Shown here: positions 32,560 to 41,436 of the stretch, one piece after another
Position numbering within the stretch: the first letter of the stretch is position 1
How the letters are laid out: each line of letters starts with the position of its first letter
The notes under the pieces: model-generated
What the model saw: only the letters and a program-made list of their open reading frames with translations
Database searches by the model: none
What the model was told of the DNA's origin: nothing
Made by a program: the position numbers and the translations under genes
Assembly: GCA_049177155.1 (NCBI GenBank)
Contig: CP185407.1
Coordinates: forward strand, 1 to 64,000
DNA: 64,000 nucleotides
Direction: 5' to 3'
From: Hennigella sp049177155
GTDB taxonomy: Bacteria; Bacillota_I; Bacilli_A; Mycoplasmatales; Mycoplasmoidaceae

Positions 32560-32865
32560 ATGAACATGAATCAAATAATGGCTCAAGCTCAAAAATTGCA
32601 AAGAGAAATGCAAAAGAAACTTGAAGAACTTTACAAACAAGATTTCACATATGATTACCAAAATGGATCAGTAATGGTTACCATTTATGGTAATGGAGTC
32701 ATTAAATCTATCGAAATCAATAAGACACTTATTGATCCTGAAGATCCTATTACACTTCAAGAAATGGTTACTGAAGCCATTAACTCTGCTTCTGAACAAG
32801 TAAAAGCTAAAGCCGAAGCTATTCAAAGTTCAATGATGCCTTCTGGTATGGGTGGATTATTTTAA
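32560..32865 (+). CDS. ybaB: YbaB/EbfC family nucleoid-associated protein
   Basis: 101 residues: an N-terminal helix rich in Gln and Met (MNMNQIMAQAQKLQREMQKK), a beta core (GSVMVTIYGNGVIKSIEIN), then helix and a Met/Gly-rich tail (SSMMPSGMGGLF), all typical. It binds DNA as a dimer. An AGAGGT site precedes the start. recR follows 2 bases later, the widely conserved ybaB-recR pair; dnaX, usually upstream of it, is absent here. Confidence 0.95.
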   Translation: MNMNQIMAQAQKLQREMQKKLEELYKQDFTYDYQNGSVMVTIYGNGVIKSIEINKTLIDPEDPITLQEMVTEAINSASEQVKAKAEAIQSSMMPSGMGGLF

Positions 32866-32867
32866 TA

Positions 32868-33467
32868 ATGAGACCAAAGGAATTTGAATATCTAGTTGAT
32901 GCAATTAAGTCTTTACCTTCGGTAGGAACTAAAGCTGCTGAACGTATTGCTTATCATTTGATTCACCAAGATCAACACTACATTGATGAATTTATAAAAC
33001 GTATAACTAATGCTAAAAGTAGCATTAAGTTCTGCAAGCAATGTGGTAACTTTGCTTTAGATGATTTATGTACAATCTGTTCAAATCCAGAACGTGATAA
33101 CTCTAAACTTTGTATTGTAAATACAATTGATGAATTAAATAAGATTGAATCAACCGGTTGTTTCAATGGTATCTATTTTGTTTTAAATGATGAGATCAAT
33201 GTTAAAGCCAAAAAGAAAATTGATCCTGAAATCATTAAAAACTTAATGAACTATTGTGCTAATAAAGATTTCAAAGAAATCATTATTGCTACTAACTTAA
33301 CTATTAATGGTGAAGCAACTAACATCTACCTAAATAAATTACTAAAAGATATATTACCTGCATGTACAACATATAAATTAGCAATTGGTCTACCAGTTAA
33401 CTCTGCTTTAGATTATGCTGATGAAAACACACTAAAATATGCTTTAAAAAACAAAACCAAGATTTAA
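32868..33467 (+). CDS. recR: Recombination protein RecR
   Basis: 199 residues. N-terminal helix-hairpin-helix (IKSLPSVGTKAAERIAYHL), Cys4 zinc finger CKQCGNFALDDLCTIC, and a Toprim domain with LCIVNTIDEL and NLTINGEATNIYL are visible. RecR forms a ring that helps RecO and RecF at gaps. It is co-transcribed with ybaB and ends in a strong hairpin terminator. Confidence 0.97.
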   Translation: MRPKEFEYLVDAIKSLPSVGTKAAERIAYHLIHQDQHYIDEFIKRITNAKSSIKFCKQCGNFALDDLCTICSNPERDNSKLCIVNTIDELNKIESTGCFNGIYFVLNDEINVKAKKKIDPEIIKNLMNYCANKDFKEIIIATNLTINGEATNIYLNKLLKDILPACTTYKLAIGLPVNSALDYADENTLKYALKNKTKI

Positions 33468-33479
33468 TCTTGGTTTTTT
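33453..33479 (+). terminator. Terminator of ybaB-recR
   Basis: Stem AAAACCAAGAT/ATCTTGGTTTT with a 3-base loop and a run of six T; it includes the recR stop codon (33465-33467). Confidence 0.9.
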
Positions 33480-33542
33480 ATTTGTTTTTATCATCAACTA
33501 TATATTATTCTATATATTGGTCTAAAATTGTGTTATTGCTCC

Positions 33543-33560
33543 TTACACATAGTTGTGTAA
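33543..33560. repeat. Hairpin downstream of the SRP RNA gene
   Basis: TTACACA/TGTGTAA with 4-base loop TAGT, just past the SRP RNA 3' end on the minus strand. It lacks a T run of its own; the T-rich stretch 33562-33570 lies before it. It may back up termination of the SRP RNA. Confidence 0.4.
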
Positions 33561-33567
33561 GAAATAA

Positions 33568-33647
33568 AAAAGCACCACACACGTACTTTAACTTAGTGCT
33601 GCTCTATTTCTAGCCTAACACGGTTCGTACCGCACGTTGTGATGCTT
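33568..33647 (-). ncRNA. ffs: Signal recognition particle RNA (small bacterial 4.5S type)
   Basis: The minus strand carries the SRP domain IV core: GTTAGG on the 5' side, a CTA-GAAA-TAG tetraloop stem and AGCAGC on the 3' side. The ends pair as AGCATCACA with TGTGGTGCT, giving one long rod of about 80 bases, and a T-rich tract follows. It would bind Ffh and target membrane proteins, many of which are encoded nearby. The exact ends are inferred from the pairing and the upstream -10 box. It is convergent with recR and immediately downstream of dnaG. Confidence 0.85.
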
Positions 33648-33651
33648 AAAG

Positions 33652-33659
33652 ATTATACA
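33652..33659 (-). promoter_or_regulatory. -10 box of the SRP RNA gene
   Basis: The minus strand reads TGTATAAT, beginning right after the dnaG stop codon (33660-33662). TATAAT ends 4 bases before the first paired base of the SRP RNA, close to the expected +1. The -35 region would fall inside dnaG. Confidence 0.65.
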
Positions 33660-35558
33660 TTAAGCAATATGATATTTTGTTTTTTTGTGCTTCTTAAATA
33701 AATTAATTTTATTTTGTAGCTTGATAACATCTTGTCTAGCTTGTTCTAAAGCTGCACCTTCATATTTGTTGTTATCAATATCATGCTTAATTTGATTCAT
33801 TATGATTTCATCATAACAAGCATTAATGTGGGCAACTAAAGATAAACATTTGTTTTTGCTGCTTCTAATTGCAAAAGAATGTTGATGACTAGATTGAATT
33901 TCAGCAATAGCGTCATGCATAAATTTATATGCACCTGTGCTTATTTTCTTTCCTTTATATAGGTCCTCAACTTGCTTAACCTCTTGTTTTAGTAAGTCAT
34001 CCATAGCAAAGTTAGTTGTTGCTAGTGCTTTTATTAAATATATATAATCTTGTATTTCAATAATATTGATCTTTTCAGGTGTTTTGATTTCTAATTCATC
34101 ATAACATTCTTCAGCAGATGAAGGATCAATTAATAACATAGTTAGTAATTGTCTAAATGAATTAATCATATTATTGACTACTGGCGGATATACAACTCTT
34201 GTTTTTTGTGGTTGTTCAAATCTGCTAGTTGGTCTAATTAATTCATAAGTGTGCTTTAAATCGTTGATAGACAGTTTGGTCATACTTGCTATCAGATGAA
34301 GGTAAGAATCAAGGTGAGAAGGGTTGTTTTCAATTCTTACCACATTCAATACATCTTTTACTTTACTATCTAAGTTAAGACTTGTAATATTCTTTAATGT
34401 GTGTGTAATATAGTAGGAAACAAATCTTGGGTTGTCTGGAGATTGTAAAATGTCAAGAACTTTTTGTTTTCCTTCTTTAATTAAAATCTCGTTTACATCT
34501 TTATATTGTGTTGTATTGTTTACAACAATCATGTTCTTATGTAATGAAAGAAGTTGTAAACCATTCTTTAATGTTGAGGCATGACCAGCATTGTCATTAT
34601 CAAATCATAATAGGATGTTGTCAATACATTTTGTATTGAGAATCATGTTCTTGTGATTTTGTGTGAAAGCAGTTCCCATTAATGCTACGGCACCATATTG
34701 ACTTTCGTCCATACCAGCTTCATAAAGTGACATCAAGTCAACATTGCCTTCTAACACTATAAGTGTTTTTGGTTTATCTAACATTACTCGATCAAAGTTG
34801 TAAAGTGTGTTTGACTTGCTAAACAAATTTGTTTCGCGTGATGTGAGATATTTGAGTTCACTATCTTTATTAATATCTCTAGCTATGAAAGCAACAATAA
34901 ATCCATTTCTATCTTTGATAGGGAAAGTAATTCTGTTATGAAAGTAATCAGAAATCTCTGATGTCTTTTCATTAATATTTATTAATGATGCTTTTAATAA
35001 GTCATCTTCATTTCAAATTTGCTTGTGTGGAAGACTAGTATCGGTTAAGATGTCATAAATGATTCTTTTAGCTGATCCTTTACCTGAAAAACCAATCTCA
35101 AACTTTCTGATAGTATTATCAGATAGTTTACGATCATATAAATATTGAAGATATTGTTTGTTGTCTTCATTAAATAGCAATGTCTTAAATAAATCATTCG
35201 CATCCGCGTTGAGATCAAATAATTTCATATTAGCGGGCGAATAGTTCTTGTTTTGCTTAGAAAGATATTTGTTGATGTCTGTTTCAGAATAACCAGCCAT
35301 CTTTGCAACTTCTCTGATAGCTTCGCCATAAGATATCTTTTTAAACTTTTGAACAAAGTTTATAACATTACCACTCGCTCCACAAGAAAAGCATCTGAAG
35401 ATTTTCTTCTTTGGAGAAACTGACATACTAGGGTTTTGGTCAGGGTGGAAAGGACATAAGCCAAAAAAGTTGGCACCTGATTTGTGTAGTGACACAAACC
35501 GACCAACAATGTCTACTATATCAGCCCTTTCTAATAACTCTTCTACAAAACTTGCCAT
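33660..35558 (-). CDS. dnaG: DNA primase
   Basis: 632 residues. N-terminal zinc-binding domain with CPFH...CFSCG (about residues 36-61), then the Toprim RNA polymerase domain (including VLEGNVDLMSLYEAGMD near residue 250) and a divergent C-terminal helicase-interacting region. It synthesises primers at the replication fork. TGA Trp codons at 34605 and 35013 split the frame under the standard code. glyQS lies 14 bases upstream; the SRP RNA promoter begins right after the stop. Confidence 0.97.
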
Positions 35559-35572
35559 AGTACTCCTATATA

Positions 35573-36946
35573 CTATCTACCTAAAAATTTTAAAATTTCA
35601 GAAATTTTTATTCTTTCTTGCTTCATTGTGTCACGATTTCTAATCGTTACACAGTCATCTTTTTCTGAATTAAAATCATATGTTATGCAATAGTAAGTAC
35701 CAATTGCATCTTGTCTTCTGTATCTCTTTCCAATAGAACCAGTGACATCAAACACAGCCGGAACATTTTTAGCAATTAATCCATCAAATACTTTCTTAGC
35801 ATGTTCATTAAGTTTATTACTTAATGGCAAGACTGCAACCTTGTATGGACATAAATCATAAGGCAATCCTAGAACTTCTCTGGTTTCGTTATCTTTGATA
35901 GTTTCAATTCTATAAGCATCACAAATGATAGCGTAGAACAAACGTTCTACTCCAACAGATGGTTCTATAACATATGGAATAAATCTTTCATTTGTTTCAG
36001 GATCTAAATATCCTAATGTGCTACCAGACAATTTTTCATGGTTTGATAAATCAAAATCTGTTCTATTAGCTAAACCTCATAGTTCTGCTCAACCATGTGG
36101 GAAGTTATATTGGAAGTCAACCGTTCTTGCAGAATAGTGACTTAAGTCCTTCTTATCATGTTCGGATGTTTTAATGTTTTCTTTTTTAAGTTTCAAAACA
36201 TCAAATAAGAAGTGTTGAATATTTTTTAAATATTCATCAAACTTACTTGGAGCATCTTTTGGATAAGTAAAGAACTCAATTTCCATTTGTTCAAATTCTC
36301 TAGTTCTAAAGATAAAATTGCCTGGAGTAATTTCGTTTCTAAAAGCTTTACCAATTTGTCCAACACCAAAAGGAACTTTTAATCTTAATGCTCTTTGAAT
36401 GTTAGCAAAGTTAATAAAAATACCTTGAGCTGTTTCTGGTCTTAAATATAATTCGTTAGCTTTATCTTCGATAACGGATTGACTTGTCTTAAACATTAAG
36501 TTAAAGCTTCTAATGTCAGTTCAATGAGATTTACCACAATTAGGACAAACAATCTTTTTGTCTCTAATTATTTTTAATAATTCTTCCTTAGGAGTGTTTT
36601 CGTTAATCTTAATATCTGGATACTTTTCTTCAATTAACTTATCTGCTCTAAATCTTTGGTGACATTCTTTACAATCAATAAGTGGATCAGCAAAATTAGC
36701 TAGGTGTCCTGATGCTTTTCAAACAGATGGGTTAAGAATGATTGATGAATCAAGACCAACCATATTTGGTTGACTTGTAATAAAATAGTTTCATCATAAA
36801 TTCTTAATGTTGTTTTTTAAAGCAACACCTAGTGGTCCGTAGTCTCAAGCGTTTGCTAGACCACCATAGATTTCACTACTAGCAAATACAAAACCATAGT
36901 TCTTTAAATAATTAACAATTGTTGCTTGATCAAATTTATTGTTCAT
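35573..36946 (-). CDS. glyQS: Glycyl-tRNA synthetase (homodimeric class II type)
   Basis: 457 residues. Motif 1 and N-terminal region (FASSEIYGGLANAWDYGPLG), zinc-type CxxC pairs (CKECH, CPNCGKSHW), LRPETAQGIF, the motif 2 region GKAFRNEITPGNFIFRTREFEQMEIEF (seen in parts) and the motif 3 region PSVGVERLFYAI identify the alpha2 enzyme. It charges tRNA-Gly. At least six Trp are TGA. It is probably co-transcribed with dnaG, an arrangement conserved in Firmicutes. Confidence 0.97.
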
Positions 36947-37001
36947 AGTATTTTAATTATAAAAAATATATTAATTATTGATGAGAAATAAAATAAAAGA
37001 A

Positions 37002-37021
37002 AAAGAGGATATATCCTCTTT
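37002..37021 (-). terminator. Terminator after the 178-residue membrane protein gene
   Basis: Palindromic stem AAAGAGGA/TCCTCTTT with loop TATA, 7 bases past the stop at 37028, followed by a T-rich run on the minus strand (TTTTATTTTATTT). Confidence 0.8.
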
Positions 37022-37027
37022 CTCTTT

Positions 37028-37564
37028 TTACAAACTAACAATACCTGTTTTTTCATCTCTTGCTGGTTTTTGTGGATCTGTTGGAGCAACAACTGATTTA
37101 GTATCATCTTCAACTTTGCCACCAAAGGCTGCAGCAGCATCTGCTCTTTTTTGTTTGAAGACATACTTGTCTCTTGTTGTTAAGTAAATGCCCACACCAA
37201 TGATAATTAATAAAATTAAAGTATGAATACCAGGGCCTAAATATCATAGACCTTCATTTCTATTAGCATCTTTAACGACAAACTTATAAATTACTAAAGA
37301 AACAAAGAAGAAGATGTGTACTAATGATAAGATTAAAGCAACAATACCTTTTTTCTTAAAATCGGGTCTTGGTGACATAAATAACATCACAGTTAACCAT
37401 AGCATGGTTAATGATAGGAAAATATCTGACATTAGGATAAATGAAAATGCTGGGTTACCACCAATCATAAAAAAGACTCATGCACCAACAATGCAGATTA
37501 CTGCAAAAATTCAAGTACCAACTAATGCACAACGATAATAAGTAGTAGGAATTTCTTTTCTCAT
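37028..37564 (-). CDS. Four-helix membrane protein of unknown function
   Basis: 178 residues, no family recognised. Four predicted membrane helices (about 13-34, 42-62, 72-95 and 108-127) are followed by a cytoplasmic tail of roughly 45 charged and Ala-rich residues (KQKRADAAAAFGGK and PTDPQKPARDEKTGIVSL). TGA-coded Trp occurs in helices 1 and 4. A terminator follows it. ftsH lies downstream of a separate terminator on the other side, so this gene is probably a single transcription unit. Confidence 0.75.
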
Positions 37565-37584
37565 ATATGTTGATTATAAAATAA

Positions 37585-37607
37585 AAAAGAGTGCATAGCA
37601 CTCTTTT
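37585..37607 (-). terminator. Terminator after ftsH
   Basis: Stem AAAAGAGTGC/GCACTCTTTT with 3-base loop ATA, just beyond the ftsH stop at 37611. Confidence 0.88.
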
Positions 37608-37610
37608 ATA

Positions 37611-39746
37611 TTATTTGTGTGGATGGTCTTTTTTCTCTGCTTCTAAAGCTTTTTTCTTTTCGATAGCTTCAGGAGGAAGTTTTAATTCTTTGTGAATATA
37701 GTCAATTTGATTTTTAACAATAGTTTCAAGAATTAATAGTGTTTCAACAATCAAATCTAATTCTTTAGAATTATGTTTAATTACATCCTTAGCTTTAGCA
37801 TATTGAGTTTGGATAATTTCTTCAATTTCCTTATCAATTTTTTGATTTGTTTGTTCACTAAAGCTCTTTGGAGCATAAGCAGGAATTGATCCTTCTGTTG
37901 GGATGAATTGTGTCATACCAACACTAGACATACCTAATTGTGTAACCATAGATTTAACTATGTTAGTTACTTTGTAAAGGTCGTTGCTTGCACCTGTAGA
38001 AATAGCATCTTTGCCATAAACAACTTCTTCAGCTGCTCTACCACCTAATGTTGTTCTAACAATAGCTAGTAAATCAGATTTCTTTTGAATTGCTAATTCT
38101 TGTTTTTCGGGTGTAGATAATGTATATCCTGCAGCTACACCACGTGGAATAATAGTAATCTTTTCAACCACATCTCCACCTTTAGTGTGAAGACCAACTA
38201 ATGCATGACCAGCTTCGTGGTAAGCAATTTGTCTCTTTTCTTCATCAGTAATAACTCTTGAGTGTTTTGCTGGGCCAGCAATTACTCTATCAATTGCTTC
38301 ATCAATTTCACTCATACCGATTGCAGTTTTGCCTAATCTTACTGCAAGTAAAGTTGCTTCGTTTAATACGTTTTCAAGTTGAGCACCAGAAAAACCTGGA
38401 GTTCTTCTTGCAACATCACCTAAACTAACTTTGCTTGATAAGTTTTTGTTACGCGCATGAATCTTTAAGATTGCTTCACGTTCTTTAATATCAGGTAAGT
38501 TAACTTGAATGTGTCTATCAAATCTACCTGGTCTTAAAATAGCTTCATCTAGAGAATCTAGACGGTTTGTTGCTGCCATGATAACAACACCTGTTCTAGT
38601 GTTGAAACCATCCATTTCAGCAAGTAATTGGTTGATAGTTTGATCAGCAATACCACCGCTACCACCAGCAATATCATTTCTTCCACGCTTACCAGCAACT
38701 GAATCGATTTCATCGATGAAGATGATAGATGGAGCAGCTTTCTTAGCTCTTGTAAATAAGTCTCTAACTCTCTTAGCACCAACACCTACTAGCATGTCAT
38801 CAAAGCTAGATCCACTAGCTTGGAAGAATGGAACTGATGCTTCACCAGCAACAGCTTTAGCTAATAATGTCTTACCAGTACCTGGAGGACCATATAAGAT
38901 AACACCTCTAGGTGTTCTAGCACCCATAGCTGCATATTTTTCAGGATTCTTTAAGTAATCAACGATTTCAATTAATTCGTTCTTTTCTTCTTCAATACCT
39001 GCAACATCACTAAACTTAACTGCACTCTTTGCAATCTTAGCAGAAGATTTACCCATGCCGAAGATAGAATCTTCGCCTTGGCCCATCATTCCACTCATCT
39101 TAGTAATTTTTGAGAAGTATCAAATAATAATAACTAAGAAAATGATTGTTGGTAACATGTTTAACAACACAACACCAATACTTGTTTGAGTTGATTGAAC
39201 AGAAGCATTAGCAGCAACTACATTCATTCATGTTTTAATTGCATCATAGTCAGCGCCTGTGTCGAATATAGTTCCACCAATATTGTAAATGTCACCACTT
39301 TCACCAGCTTGAACTATAACATAGAATTCAATTTCTACATCTGCGTTTGTTGGATTAGCATGAACAGCATATTTTGTAAAATCGTGGCCTGAAGCATAGT
39401 AATATGCTCATGAATTATTTAAGTTAGCCATATTAACTACATATGAAGGTTGCGTTGCATCTTGTTTACTGTACAATTGAAGACTTGTTCCATCAACAGT
39501 AACCTTCTTAGGATTAAAATGTCTGTACTTAGGAGTACAACTTCAGACAATCAAGAAAATTAACAATCCAATGATAGTTAATGAAATAACTCATCTAATG
39601 ATTGATCTTTTTCTTCTTTCTTTTGTTTCTGGATCGGTTGATTGTTTTTGATAAACAACTTTGTCATCTGGACTAGTTCCAGCTGGCTTTGGTTGTTCAG
39701 TATCTACCGTTTCAGCAGCATTTATATGTAATTTTTCTTTTTGCAT
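37611..39746 (-). CDS. ftsH: ATP-dependent zinc metalloprotease FtsH
   Basis: 711 residues. A cytoplasmic N-terminus of about 50 residues, membrane helix (IIGLLIFLIVW region), extracytoplasmic domain, second helix, then the AAA domain with Walker A GPPGTGKTLL near residue 286 and Walker B IIFIDEID. The zinc site HEAGH lies at about 510-514. It degrades membrane and short-lived cytoplasmic proteins. An AAGGAG site precedes the start. hpt lies immediately upstream, preserving the hpt-ftsH order of Firmicutes. Confidence 0.98.
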
Positions 39747-39771
39747 AAGGTACTCCTTGTTTGCCTATATA

Positions 39772-40335
39772 TTATAATTTATCAAAATATTTTTTATCAA
39801 ATGATGCTATGTAAGGCAAGTTTCTAGCAACTTCTTTAACATCTAGTCCCCAGCCAATAATGAATGGGTTACCTGCAAGTTTAAAACAACAGTAATCAAC
39901 ATTATATGGAACTTGTCTCATGTCGTGTTTGTCAACTAAGACAACTGTTGCAACACTTTTAGCTCCTTTATCTTTTAGATACTTTTTAAGAGCTGATAAA
40001 GATCTAGCAGTATCTATTACATCTTCGACAATGATAATGTCACGGTTTTTAATATTTGTTAAAGTTGTAGAAATAATTTTTGGTTTGGTTACAGCTTTAA
40101 GTTGTCCACGGAATGAACTTAATGTTATAAATTCATAGTTACATTCTAATTCAACATCTAATAGTAGTTGACTAAAGAAAGGTGTTGCACCCTTTAGAAC
40201 GCATAAGAAAATTGGACGTTTCTTTGCGTTTTTATATTTTTTAGTAACTCAAGCAGCGGCTTTCTTGACAGCAGATTCAACTTGTTTTCTAGAAAAAAGA
40301 ATTTTTTCAACATATTTTGGTTTATATTGTTTCAT
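39772..40335 (-). CDS. hpt: Hypoxanthine(-guanine) phosphoribosyltransferase
   Basis: 187 residues. The PRPP-binding loop IIIVEDVIDTARSL and CVLKGATPFF (cis-peptide loop) and the C-terminal NPFIIGWGLD identify the HPRT family. It salvages hypoxanthine and guanine to nucleotides, essential where purines cannot be made. TGA Trp lies in AAAWVTKK. A single base separates its ATG from the ispF stop (TAGTATG); ftsH follows. Confidence 0.95.
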
Positions 40336-40336
40336 A

Positions 40337-40795
40337 CTATTTTCCCTTCATTAACACAATTGCATCGCATTCAATAATGTTCAAGTTTTGTTCAAATCGT
40401 GTTGCTTTTACATTAATGTTTTTTGTTGACAATAATTTTTGCAAACTTTTAACTATATATTTACGGATTGAATTGATCATGATTTTGTCACAGACAATAA
40501 CTAAATCTAAATTACCAATTTTTAATTGTTTTTGTTTAGCCATAGACAATGCATAATTAAGAATTAGTTTTGAATCCATATTTTTGCATTTAATGTCAGT
40601 GTCTGGAAAAGCAATACCAATATCTCCACCTTGACATGCACCTAGTATTGCATCGGCTATTGCATGTAATACTAAATCGCCATCAGAAACGGAAACAATT
40701 TTGTAATTGCTTGGACATTCATAACCACCTAAAACTATTTTAGTTTTAGCTTTAGATATTTTATGTATGTCTTTACCAAATCCAATAAAATCCAT
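40337..40795 (-). CDS. ispF: 2-C-methyl-D-erythritol 2,4-cyclodiphosphate synthase (divergent)
   Basis: 152 residues. IspF closes the cyclic diphosphate in the MEP isoprenoid pathway. Metal ligands Asp9 and His11 (GKDIHKI) and His44 (VLHAIADAILGA) are in place, as is DIGIAFPDTD. Compared with E. coli IspF, the active-site HSDGD reads VSDGD, so the substrate-contacting His is Val. The late loop (usually with FTGRGEGI) is deleted; the end goes straight from VKATRFEQ to IIECDAIVLM. It is still recognisable over its whole length, but activity may be altered. ispD is also in this window. The gene is coupled to hpt. Confidence 0.9.
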   Translation of the reverse strand: MDFIGFGKDIHKISKAKTKIVLGGYECPSNYKIVSVSDGDLVLHAIADAILGACQGGDIGIAFPDTDIKCKNMDSKLILNYALSMAKQKQLKIGNLDLVIVCDKIMINSIRKYIVKSLQKLLSTKNINVKATRFEQNLNIIECDAIVLMKGK

Positions 40796-40862
40796 AATAA
40801 ATATAGATATTTATTATACAAATAATTATTTTTAATCTTAAATAATATAAATTAATAAAAAG

Positions 40863-40886
40863 AAAAAATAGGTTTCCCTATTTTTT
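40863..40886 (-). terminator. Terminator after apt
   Basis: Stem AAAAAATAGG/CCTATTTTTT with a 4-base loop, 7 bases past the apt stop codon. Confidence 0.85.
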
Positions 40887-40893
40887 CGTTCGA

Positions 40894-41427
40894 TTAAAGT
40901 TTTAGTAAACTATGAACTTTGATACCAGCTTTTTCAATGTTTTCTGGACCAAATGCTAATTCTTCCAAATATGCTAAAACAAGTGCATGTTCAACTTTAG
41001 CATTTAATTGTTGCATTAATTTTTGCGTAGCAAGAATTGTTCCGCCTGTGGCAATAATGTCATCAACAATCAAAACATTTGCTCCTGCTGGAATATCTTC
41101 TTTATGAACTTGAATGTAGTCTGTTCCATATTCAAGTTGATAAGATGCTTCAACTGTTGGTCTAGGTAATTTACCTTTTTTTCTAATTGGAACAAATGGT
41201 AATCCTAATCTTTGTGCAATACTTACACCAAATCAGAAACCTCTAGATTCAAGACCAACTACAACGTCAAATTTAACATCTTTAACTAAGTTAATTAATT
41301 CATCAATTGTGATCTTAAACATTTCTGCATTAGCTAGTAATGGAGTAATGTCTTTAAAGCTAATACCTGGTTTTGGAAAATCTGGAACTACTTTTAATGT
41401 TGCTTTAATTCTTTCAATATTGTTCAT
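40894..41427 (-). CDS. apt: Adenine phosphoribosyltransferase
   Basis: 177 residues. FPKPGISFKDITPLL and VVGLESRGFWFG near the N-terminus and the PRPP loop VLIVDDIIATGGT are the family's marks. It converts adenine to AMP. TGA Trp in GFWFG splits the standard-code frame. Only 9 bases separate it from the stop of the upstream secDF gene, so both are probably in one operon. With hpt and the deoxynucleoside kinase it makes up a salvage set. Confidence 0.96.
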
Positions 41428-41436
41428 ATTTTTTAC

